DNA of 37,107 nucleotides, from contig NZ_JAIQLH010000147.1 of NCBI RefSeq assembly GCF_020037025.1, positions 1-37,107 on the forward strand, given 5' to 3'. The stretch comes from Streptomyces huiliensis. Lineage in GTDB: Bacteria > Actinomycetota > Actinomycetes > Streptomycetales > Streptomycetaceae. The position numbers and the translations under genes were made by a program. Every line of letters begins with the position of its first letter. The first letter of the stretch is position 1. The notes below the pieces were generated by a model, which was not told where the DNA came from, searched no databases, and worked only from the letters and a program-made list of their open reading frames with translations. This document shows positions 23,772-30,424 of the stretch, piece after piece.

Positions 23772-24266
23772 TCACGACGTGGCCTGGTCGGAGGATTCCT
23801 CTCCCCCGCCCTGTCCGGAGTGGTCTCCGGATTCGTGCCGCTTCCTCTGTTCGTCCTGCTGCTTCAGCTTCTGCTGCTGTTCCCAGTTGGCGATGGACCG
23901 CTTCTGGATTTCGGCAAGCCGTTGTGCGTGTTCGCGGTCGACGTTCTTGTAGTCACGGTCGGCCATGCCGACGGCGAGGCTCATGGCCTCCAGTTGGTCA
24001 CCCAGCATCTGGGACAGGAGTTCCAGCCGCCGGTGGACCCTGTCGTACTCCTTCGACAGAGCCGTGGCCTCTTCGAAGCTGCCGAACGCCTCCTTGCCGA
24101 CCTTCTGGTCGGCGATGTGCTTGTGCGAGGCGGCGGACTTGTCCAGTTTGCCGAGGAGGCGGTCCACACGCTTCTTCAGGCCCTGGAGGTTGTCCTCATC
24201 CCCCACATCCAGATCCGACGGACTGCCACCGCCCCCGCCGTGCTGTGCCGGATCCCCGGATCCCAT
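23772..24266 (-). CDS. Coiled-coil protein of T7SS locus (unknown function)
   Basis: The 164-aa protein has a Gly-rich N-terminus, a mostly alpha-helical, charged middle (residues ~26-145) suited to coiled coils, and a Gln/Glu/Lys-rich tail. It contains Y106-x3-D110 (YKNVD), the same form as the T7SS export signal YxxxD/E. That fits a WXG100-superfamily or chaperone-like partner, but I see no WXG motif. It starts with AGGGGG 7 nt before ATG and is followed 18 nt later by the WXG100-proline-rich gene; the two may form a pair. A terminator separates it from the esx genes upstream. Confidence 0.65.
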   Translation of the reverse strand: MGSGDPAQHGGGGGSPSDLDVGDEDNLQGLKKRVDRLLGKLDKSAASHKHIADQKVGKEAFGSFEEATALSKEYDRVHRRLELLSQMLGDQLEAMSLAVGMADRDYKNVDREHAQRLAEIQKRSIANWEQQQKLKQQDEQRKRHESGDHSGQGGGEESSDQATS

Positions 24267-24318
24267 GAGTCAGCCCCCTGTTGGTGAATGCGCTTGCGCG
24301 GTGAATCTGTGAAAACGC

Positions 24319-24359
24319 CCGTGGGCGCGGGGTGCGGAGAGCCGCATCCGCGCCCACGG
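24319..24359 (-). terminator. Terminator downstream of esx genes
   Basis: A 12-bp GC-rich stem (24319-24330 with 24348-24359) with a further inner 5-bp stem forms a long hairpin. On the minus strand it is followed by GGGCGTTTTC. It lies 24 nt after the WXG100 gene stop and would limit read-through from the esx pair into the genes downstream. Confidence 0.75.
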
Positions 24360-24383
24360 ACGGAGAACGAGTGCGAGGTCGCC

Positions 24384-24665
24384 TCAGTGGCCGAAGCGGG
24401 CCGCCTGGCGCTTGTCGTTGGACTGGTAGCCGTGGGTGGCTTCCATCAGGAGGCTGGAGATCTTCAGCAGGGTCTGGTGCATGTCGTCCACGTTGGACTT
24501 CCAGCCCTTGTGGCGGGCGTGGAAGGCTGCGCGGGTCTCACCGTCCCACTGGGCGACCTGCGCCTCGACGCGGGCGTCGAGGGAGTCCAGCTCGCTCTTG
24601 ATGTTGTTGGCCGACGACTTGACCGTGTTCGATGCCTCGACGACGGTGGCGTACTTGATTTCCAT
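24384..24665 (-). CDS. esxB: WXG100 protein with YxxxD export signal
   Basis: The 93-aa protein is a two-helix hairpin with the WXG turn W40-D-G42 and, near the C-terminus, Y80-x3-D84 (YQSND), the bipartite T7SS secretion signal. Canonically the YxxxD/E partner is EsxB (CFP-10), so I use that symbol tentatively; EsxA is possible. It follows the other WXG100 gene by 44 nt and forms an esx pair driven from the strong promoter at 25158-25186. An AGGAG site lies 11 nt before ATG. Confidence 0.85.
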   Translation of the reverse strand: MEIKYATVVEASNTVKSSANNIKSELDSLDARVEAQVAQWDGETRAAFHARHKGWKSNVDDMHQTLLKISSLLMEATHGYQSNDKRQAARFGH

Positions 24666-24709
24666 GAGTACTGTCTCTCCTGACGCGATGCGGAAGCGGG
24701 AAGCGGCGG

Positions 24710-25069
24710 TCAGCCGTGGAAGCGGCCCAGGATGCCGGAAGCGCCGCCGTCGCCCATGCCGGTGGTGCCGCCCTCGCCCACGCCCTTGAAGCTGTTGAGG
24801 CGGTCCTGCTCCTCCTGGTCGAAGCCCTGACGGCTCGACGCCATCGCGTCCTTGGTGAAGGCCAGCAGCTCCTTCAGCCGACGCGTGTCCTCGTTCACGC
24901 GCTCCTGGAGGCCGTGGTACGCGGTCGCCGCCTCGCCCTTCCAGCCGCCCTGCACGGTGGCGACGACGCCCTTGAGGCTGTTGATCTTGGCTTCGAGCGT
25001 GTCGTGCATCGTGCCCAGGTCCTTGACCAGCTGGTCGAGGTTTCCTACTTCAAGCCGAAGGTCGGCCAT
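24710..25069 (-). CDS. esxA: WXG100 protein, first gene of the esx pair
   Basis: The 119-aa protein has two long helices around the WXG turn W43-K-G45, then a tail F83-x3-E87 (FDQEE, close to YxxxE but with Phe), and a Gly-rich C-terminus (GEGGTTGMGDGGAS). That tail makes it longer than the usual 100 aa. I place the ATG at 25067-25069; the upstream frame is leader. Together with the downstream WXG100 protein it should form a heterodimer exported by EccC. Symbols of the two partners could be exchanged. It is the first gene after the promoter and a leader hairpin at 25105-25126. Confidence 0.85.
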   Translation of the reverse strand: MADLRLEVGNLDQLVKDLGTMHDTLEAKINSLKGVVATVQGGWKGEAATAYHGLQERVNEDTRRLKELLAFTKDAMASSRQGFDQEEQDRLNSFKGVGEGGTTGMGDGGASGILGRFHG

Positions 25070-25104
25070 CGTTACACCTGCCCCCCATGAATCGGATGTT
25101 CTGC

Positions 25105-25126
25105 GGGAGCCGTTCGCGCGGCTCCC
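25105..25126 (-). promoter_or_regulatory. Leader hairpin of the esx transcript
   Basis: An 8-bp stem (gggagccg 25105-25112 with cggctccc 25119-25126) with loop ttcgcg lies in the ~80-nt leader of the esx transcript, about 35 nt upstream of the first ATG. It could stabilise the mRNA or control translation; also possible is that it ends transcripts from the upstream mycosin gene. No T tract follows. Confidence 0.5.
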
Positions 25127-25157
25127 CCTTTGCATCGGACCGAAGTTGTCGGCTGCC

Positions 25158-25186
25158 ACTCTAGCCACTCACACGAGGGCGTCCAA
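25158..25186 (-). promoter_or_regulatory. Strong promoter of the esx pair
   Basis: On the minus strand TTGGAC (25186-25181) and TAGAGT (25163-25158) are separated by exactly 17 bp, close to the major sigma consensus (TTGACN/TAGANT-like). The start point would be near 25151, about 80 nt before the first WXG100 ATG. A dedicated strong promoter fits the high output expected of WXG100 proteins. Confidence 0.65.
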
Positions 25187-25266
25187 CCGGTATGCGTTTG
25201 ACGTGAGTTCGCGCACGTATGGCACGCGAGTGAGGCGGCCATTGGTCCAGACATCAACCTTGTCGC

Positions 25267-26496
25267 TCAGCCGCGTCGCCGGCGATCCCGTAGCGCCACC
25301 GCCGTTCCCGCGACGGCCGCGATGAGGACACCCGCCGTTATCAGCGCGTACGTGGCGAGGCGTTCGTCCCGTTCGCGCGGGGTCTCGCCGATGGTGAGCG
25401 GGGCCGCTTTCGGTACGGCCCGGCCGGCGGAGACGGCGCGGTCCTGGACCGGGACGTCGATGGGGTGGTCGTCTTCCGTCAGCGCGCGCACCGGATCGGC
25501 GACGCCCCAGCCGACGAAGTCGTCGCGGCCCTTGACGGCCCTTTCCGCGGTCTGCTCGATCTGGGCCACGACCTGATGCTGTTTCCAGTTCGGGTGTTTC
25601 GCGCGGAGGAGTGCCGCGATTCCCGCTACATAGGGTGCCGAGAAACTCGTTCCGCTGTCCACGCATTGGCCGCCCTTCGGCACCGTGGAGACCATTTCCA
25701 CGCCGGGGGCGGCCACTCCGACGAAATCGCCGGACTGGGAAAAGGAAGCGCGTTCGTTGTTGCGGTCGGAGGCGGCCACGGCCAGTACGCCCGGATAGGC
25801 CGCGGGATACGTCTTCTTCACCTTTCCCTGGAGACCGTCGTTGCCCGCCGAGGCGACCACGACGATGTCCTCGTTCAGGGCCTCCCGCACGGCCTGCGCG
25901 AGGTCCGAGTCGGCGTGCAGCGGTTTCGCGGTGTCCTGCGAGATGTTGATGACGCGGGCGTGCCGGCGGATCGCGTGCCGGATGGCGGTGGCGAGCGTCC
26001 GCTCGGTGCCGGTGCCCTTCTCGTCGTTCTGCCGGATGGGGATGACCGTCGCCTCGGGCGCGAGTCCGACGAAGCCCGTGCCCTCGCGCGGGCGGGCCGC
26101 GATGATGCCCGCGACCTTCGTACCGTGTCCGACCAGGTCGGTGGTGCCGTCGGTGCGGGCGCCCTTCACCGGCGGGGCGTTCTTGTCCTTGGGCAGCAGG
26201 TCCAGCCCGGCGGACCGGTCGACGGCCGGGGTCAGCTGGGGGTTGTCGATGTCGACGCCGGTGTCGATGACGGCCACCCGGACGCCCTTGCCCTTGGTGT
26301 CCTGCCACAGCCGGTCGAAGACGACCCGTTGCAGGGCCCACGGCATGCCCGATATCTGCTGCTTCATCGGGAAGGTGCACTCGCCGCTGCCGTTCAGCAC
26401 GAGCGGACCCGACCCGGCCGCCGCCGGGTCCGCGCCCGCCGTCAGGACCGTGACCCCGGCCATGGCGGCCACCGCCACCGTTCTCCGTACCGTCAT
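25267..26496 (-). CDS. mycP: Mycosin (T7SS membrane-anchored subtilisin), second copy
   Basis: The 409-aa protein has a signal peptide (residues 1-~28, AGADPAAAG), an N-terminal segment with C40, the triad D78 (VIDTGV), H124 (VGHGTKVAGI) and S284 (SGTSFSAP), oxyanion N219 (SAGND), a second cysteine C278 beside the active site, and a C-terminal transmembrane helix (~380-400) with basic tail. I choose the ATG at 26494-26496, 14 nt after the eccB stop, with GGGGGAAC before it; the frame is open further upstream but lies inside eccB. Its order after eccB suggests it is the core-complex mycosin. It is clearly different from the copy at 20781-22139. Confidence 0.93.
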   Translation of the reverse strand: MTVRRTVAVAAMAGVTVLTAGADPAAAGSGPLVLNGSGECTFPMKQQISGMPWALQRVVFDRLWQDTKGKGVRVAVIDTGVDIDNPQLTPAVDRSAGLDLLPKDKNAPPVKGARTDGTTDLVGHGTKVAGIIAARPREGTGFVGLAPEATVIPIRQNDEKGTGTERTLATAIRHAIRRHARVINISQDTAKPLHADSDLAQAVREALNEDIVVVASAGNDGLQGKVKKTYPAAYPGVLAVAASDRNNERASFSQSGDFVGVAAPGVEMVSTVPKGGQCVDSGTSFSAPYVAGIAALLRAKHPNWKQHQVVAQIEQTAERAVKGRDDFVGWGVADPVRALTEDDHPIDVPVQDRAVSAGRAVPKAAPLTIGETPRERDERLATYALITAGVLIAAVAGTAVALRDRRRRG

Positions 26497-26510
26497 CGAA
26501 CGGTTCCCCC

Positions 26511-28052
26511 TCACGAGCTCTGCGGCTGCCCGGCGCTGTTGACGTCCAGCCGCGGCCCCTTGGGCAGGAAGGCGGACCAGTTGTCCGGCACGGGCACCGG
26601 CTTGACGTCCTTGTACCCGAGCCGGATCTGCGCCTCGTAGGCCAGCTTCGCCCGGTCCTCCGGCGTCTTCGGCCGGTCGTCGTCGCCGATGCCCGCGCGG
26701 CCCGCGCTGCTGTCGTTGTTCGTCTGCACGGCGTACCGCAGCCCGGTGTCCGTCACCAGGAACAGCGAACCGACGCTCGTCGACGAGCCGTTGACCTGGC
26801 GGTAGAGCAGGCCGCTGCCCGGGGTGACGTAGGCGCTGGTGGCGCCGTCCACGATCTCGACGGGGTAGTTGGGACCGGCCCAGGTGGTCAGCTTGGGCAC
26901 GCCCTTGCCGTCCACGCCGTGCATCACGTTGCAGACCGTGCGGACACCCGTGCCCGCGTCGTTGACCTGGGTGGGGACGAGCCCCGGCCAGCCGTACTGG
27001 CCGTAGAACCAGTCGGGGGACGAGGTGAAGGACTGCGGACCGACCTCCTCCGCCCGCGCGTTCTGGTGCAGCACCACCGCGTCGGGGCTGGTGAGCAGCA
27101 GCCGGGCGACGAGGTCGGAGACGGGCGCCACCTGGCCCGGGAGCACCACGTAGTACTGCATGCCCTTGCCGGCCACGGCGCGGATGACGGTGCCGACCCG
27201 GTTCAGGCGCGGGTCCAGGCTGCTCACGCCCGCCGGTGCGCCGATGCGCCCGGGGAGGCGGGGGAAGGTGATGGGCGTGCCCTCGTGCAGGGTGGCCAGC
27301 CACTCCTTGTCGACCTTCTGCGGCCGGGCGCCCTCGCTGAACAGGGAGCGGCGCAGCACCTGGTCACGGGGGGACGGGTGGTCGCCGTCCGGGAGGCCGA
27401 CGAGGTGCTTGGTGCCGCCCGGGTCGACGAGGTAGCGGTCACCGGTGGGCCCCTCGACGTACAGGGCCTGGCCGTCGCGCAGCCGCCGGGGCCCGCCGAC
27501 CTTCGCCGCGTCGCGGTCGGCGAGGAGGAAGACGGCCTTCTGCACCGTCTTGCCCTCGCCGCCGGGCTGTTCGCAGACGGCCCAGCTCTTGTCCTTGCCG
27601 GCGTCCGCGGGCGTGGGCAGCCGGTCGGGGGCGTACGGGATGCCGAGCGTGGGGCCGCGCTGGATCTTCCCGTTGTCGAGTTCGCCCTCGTCGACCTTTA
27701 TCACCGAGGACTTCTCGGGCTTGAGGAGCAGTTTCGCGGAGGAGTAGTTGAGCACCGGGTGCAGCCGCTTGGTGCCCTTGGTCTTGAGGACGACGTACCG
27801 GGTGGTCGACTTGCTGCCCACGATGACGTGCGCCCCCGGCTCGGACCAGCCGGCCGGTGCCTTCGGTTTGAAGATGCCCCAGGCGCCGAAGCCCGCCAGG
27901 ACGAGCGCCCCGACGACGATCCCGGGCAGTACGGCGCGCACCGGGCGCGGCGCCGCCTCGTCCGTCCCCGCCGCCGAGGGCTGCAGGAACGCGGCGACCA
28001 TGCGCTTGCGCGCGAAGGTGTAGGCGTTGAGCTCGTCCCGCCGTGTTGCCAT
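26511..28052 (-). CDS. eccB: Type VII secretion protein EccB
   Basis: EccB is the single-pass membrane subunit with a large domain outside the membrane. The N-terminus has the signature RRDELNAYTFARKRMVAAFL, then one transmembrane helix (~39-60), and a long region of repeated R1-R6-like folds. There are only two cysteines (WAVCEQ, RTVCNV), matching the disulfide of known EccB structures. Start ATG at 28050-28052 with GGGAG about 12 nt upstream; 513 aa is standard. eccB and the mycosin form a minus-strand operon, divergent from eccE across 271 bp. An RNA leader or weak promoter (CATAGT at 28194-28189, minus) may serve it. Confidence 0.93.
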   Translation of the reverse strand: MATRRDELNAYTFARKRMVAAFLQPSAAGTDEAAPRPVRAVLPGIVVGALVLAGFGAWGIFKPKAPAGWSEPGAHVIVGSKSTTRYVVLKTKGTKRLHPVLNYSSAKLLLKPEKSSVIKVDEGELDNGKIQRGPTLGIPYAPDRLPTPADAGKDKSWAVCEQPGGEGKTVQKAVFLLADRDAAKVGGPRRLRDGQALYVEGPTGDRYLVDPGGTKHLVGLPDGDHPSPRDQVLRRSLFSEGARPQKVDKEWLATLHEGTPITFPRLPGRIGAPAGVSSLDPRLNRVGTVIRAVAGKGMQYYVVLPGQVAPVSDLVARLLLTSPDAVVLHQNARAEEVGPQSFTSSPDWFYGQYGWPGLVPTQVNDAGTGVRTVCNVMHGVDGKGVPKLTTWAGPNYPVEIVDGATSAYVTPGSGLLYRQVNGSSTSVGSLFLVTDTGLRYAVQTNNDSSAGRAGIGDDDRPKTPEDRAKLAYEAQIRLGYKDVKPVPVPDNWSAFLPKGPRLDVNSAGQPQSS

Positions 28053-28323
28053 GTGCCGAAGTACTCCCCCCGTCGCCGGGTTCCGTTCGCCTGGTTCCGT
28101 CCGGGGCCTGTCGCCGGGCCGGCCGTCGGAACCGGCCGGACCCGCTGGTCGGACCTGCCCTCGGTCCGCGTTGTCAGACCGGCCCCCTACTATGCCTGTT
28201 GACGATCCGGTTCCGCCGTCCGGGTGCGGTCGTCGCGCGGGCGCGGGTCCGTGGCGGGGGTTCCGCGTCCGGGTGCCGGTGCGGTTACGGACGGTCCGAC
28301 GAGTGTGAGGGGGGTGCGCGGGT

Positions 28324-29583
28324 ATGGCGTCCGCGGCGCGATCGGCGCAGGCCACGGTGGTGCGCCGGCGGTCCGGTCCTGGCCGGCTCGGCCCGGTGCG
28401 GCTGCAGCAGCTGGTGCTGCTGGAGGTGGCGGCGGCGCTGGTGCTCGTGGGGTACGCCGTCGACCCGCTGCTGACCGCGCCCGCCGGCGGAGCGGCCGTC
28501 GTCCTCGCGGCGCTGGCGCTCGCGCGGCGGCGGCAGCGTCCGGTGCCGGAGTGGCTGGGCGCGGTCCTCGCGCTGCGCCGCCGTACGCGCGGTGCCGCCG
28601 GCGCGCCGACCTCCCCCGACGTCGCGCCCGCCCTGGCCCCGCTCGTCGAGTGCGAACCGGCGCTGCGCGTGGAGTCGTTCACGGACCGGGAGGGCCGGAA
28701 CATAGGCGTGGTGGGCGACGGGACGTTCGTGACCGCCGTCCTCCGGGTGGAGGCGGTGGACGAACCGCTGCGCCCGCGGCGGGTGGAGAAGGCGCTGCCG
28801 CTGGAGCTGCTGCGGGACGCGCTGGACACGGCGGACGTCCGGCTGGAGTCGGTGCAGGTGGTGCAGAGCGCGCTGCCCTCGCCCGCCCCGCACCTGTCCG
28901 CCCAGGCGCTGGCGGCGCGCAACTACGCGCCCCTGCAGGCGCTGACGGGCGCCCCCGCGGCCCGGATGACCTGGGTGGCGCTCAAGCTCGACCCCGAGCT
29001 GTGCCCGGAGGCCGTCGCGGCCCGGGGCGGTGGGGTGCGCGGCGCCCGGCGGTGTGTGCTGCGCGCGGCGGACCAACTGACGAGCCGGCTACGGAGTGCT
29101 GGGTTCCGGGCGGCCCTGCTCTCGGAGGACGAGCTGGAGTCGGCCCTGTCGACCGCCGCGAACGTCAACCCGGCCGCCACGGCGCAGGCGAGCCGTTCCG
29201 GCGCGGGCGCCCGGCGGACCGCCGAGACGTCCCGGACGTGGCGCTGCGACGACCGCTGGCACACCGCCTACTGGGTCGGCCGCTGGCCGCAGTTGGGCTC
29301 CGGGGCCGCGTCCCTGCCCCAGCTGGCGGCGCTGTTGACGTCGCTCCCCGCGCTCTCGACGACGCTGAGCCTGACGCTCGGCCGCGGCCGCGCCCAGGGC
29401 GGCGGCCATGTGCCGACGGTGACCGGGCACGTGCGGGTGTGCGGCCGCAGCGCCGACGAACTGGGCGAGGTCCGGCGCGAGCTGGAGCGGACGGCACGCG
29501 GGGTGAAGGTCGGGCTCGTCCGGCTGGACCACGAGCAGGTCCCGGGCGTCCTCGCGACGCTGCCGCTGGGAGGGGTGCGCTGA
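28324..29583 (+). CDS. eccE: Type VII secretion protein EccE
   Basis: EccE lies at the edge of the T7SS membrane complex. The 419-aa protein has an N-terminal basic segment, two adjacent transmembrane helices (~28-46 and 50-68), and a large soluble domain with the family features VESFTDREGRNIGVVGDG, AARMTWVALKLDP and the terminal VGLVRLDHEQVPGVLATLPLGG. Start ATG at 28324 follows GAGGGGGGTG at about 10 nt. Its TGA overlaps the ATG of the next gene (TGATG). Confidence 0.88.
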   Translation: MASAARSAQATVVRRRSGPGRLGPVRLQQLVLLEVAAALVLVGYAVDPLLTAPAGGAAVVLAALALARRRQRPVPEWLGAVLALRRRTRGAAGAPTSPDVAPALAPLVECEPALRVESFTDREGRNIGVVGDGTFVTAVLRVEAVDEPLRPRRVEKALPLELLRDALDTADVRLESVQVVQSALPSPAPHLSAQALAARNYAPLQALTGAPAARMTWVALKLDPELCPEAVAARGGGVRGARRCVLRAADQLTSRLRSAGFRAALLSEDELESALSTAANVNPAATAQASRSGAGARRTAETSRTWRCDDRWHTAYWVGRWPQLGSGAASLPQLAALLTSLPALSTTLSLTLGRGRAQGGGHVPTVTGHVRVCGRSADELGEVRRELERTARGVKVGLVRLDHEQVPGVLATLPLGGVR

Positions 29584-30347
29584 TGGGCCTGTTGTCGAGG
29601 ACTTCACGGGCACGGCAGGAACCGGCGGCGCCACCGGCGGGCCGCCGTACCGCGCCCGGCTTCGGGCTCCTGGGCCCCCGACGCGAGCAACACGAGCTCG
29701 ATCCCGACCGGTTCGCGGAGCTCGGCCTGCCCGTCGGCGACGACGGCGTGGTCGTCGGGACGGACGCCCAGGGTGCCCCGGCCGTGCTCGGGCTGGTCCG
29801 GCCGGCCGCTTTCGACGTGGTCCTGGTCGGCGGCGCGTGGACGGCTCAGGTCATCGCGCTGCGCGCGGTGGGCACGGGCGCCCGGGTCGCCGTGGAGAGC
29901 GGACGCCCGCAGCTGTGGACGGCGCTCGCGCAGGCCGCCAACACCGGCCAGCAGTCCATCACCCTGCACGACGTGGGCCGCGTCCCGCCGCAGGGCCCCT
30001 CGGTGCTCAGCCCCGTCCTGATCGTCCGCGACTGCGGCATACGCCCGCCCCTGGGCCGCGTCCGCTCCGCCCCCTGGCAGCCGGTGCTCACCCTGCTCCC
30101 CTACCCCGGCCCCACGACCACGCGCCTGATGTCCCAGGCGGACCTCGTCGGCGTCCAGCGGGTCGCCCCCGAGGAGGCCGTCCAGATCGGCCGCACCATG
30201 AGCCTGCCTCAGGAGGACGTGGAGGCCCTCTCCACCCTCCCCGACGGCGTCACCCTGTGGTGCACCCGCACGTCCCGGACGTACGTCACCACCGCGCCGA
30301 CGGATCCGGAGGCGGGGTTGCTGGGGGCGGCGCGGCGGTTGGAGTAG
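29583..30347 (+). CDS. T7SS-linked protein of unknown function, coupled to eccE
   Basis: The 254-aa protein starts at an ATG that shares one base with the eccE stop (TGATG), so it is translationally coupled. After a basic, disordered N-terminus (~1-30) it has a compact alpha/beta region (FDVVLVGGAWTAQVIALRAVGTGARVAVESGR) and a second segment with LWTALAQAANTGQ and VLTLLPYPGPTTTRLMSQADLVGVQR. No signal peptide or membrane helix is visible, so it is probably cytosolic. I do not recognise a family. Because it is coupled to eccE, a role in complex assembly or EccE/EccC contact is plausible. Confidence 0.75.
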   Translation: MGLLSRTSRARQEPAAPPAGRRTAPGFGLLGPRREQHELDPDRFAELGLPVGDDGVVVGTDAQGAPAVLGLVRPAAFDVVLVGGAWTAQVIALRAVGTGARVAVESGRPQLWTALAQAANTGQQSITLHDVGRVPPQGPSVLSPVLIVRDCGIRPPLGRVRSAPWQPVLTLLPYPGPTTTRLMSQADLVGVQRVAPEEAVQIGRTMSLPQEDVEALSTLPDGVTLWCTRTSRTYVTTAPTDPEAGLLGAARRLE

Positions 30348-30424
30348 CGGGTTCGGTGAGTACGCGCGGCCGGCTGGGCGTCCAGGCAGGACCGGAATGG
30401 TCCGGGCCGGTGGCGCGGCCCCGG

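Noticed and set aside
28171..28194. TTGTCA/TACTAT promoter on the plus strand upstream of eccE
   Set aside because: The spacing between the two hexamers is only 11 bp, too short for a functional promoter.
28224..30347. 707-codon plus-strand protein covering both eccE and the next gene
   Set aside because: The first half is the shifted shadow of eccE; only the last 254 codons, from the ATG at 29583, are the real gene.
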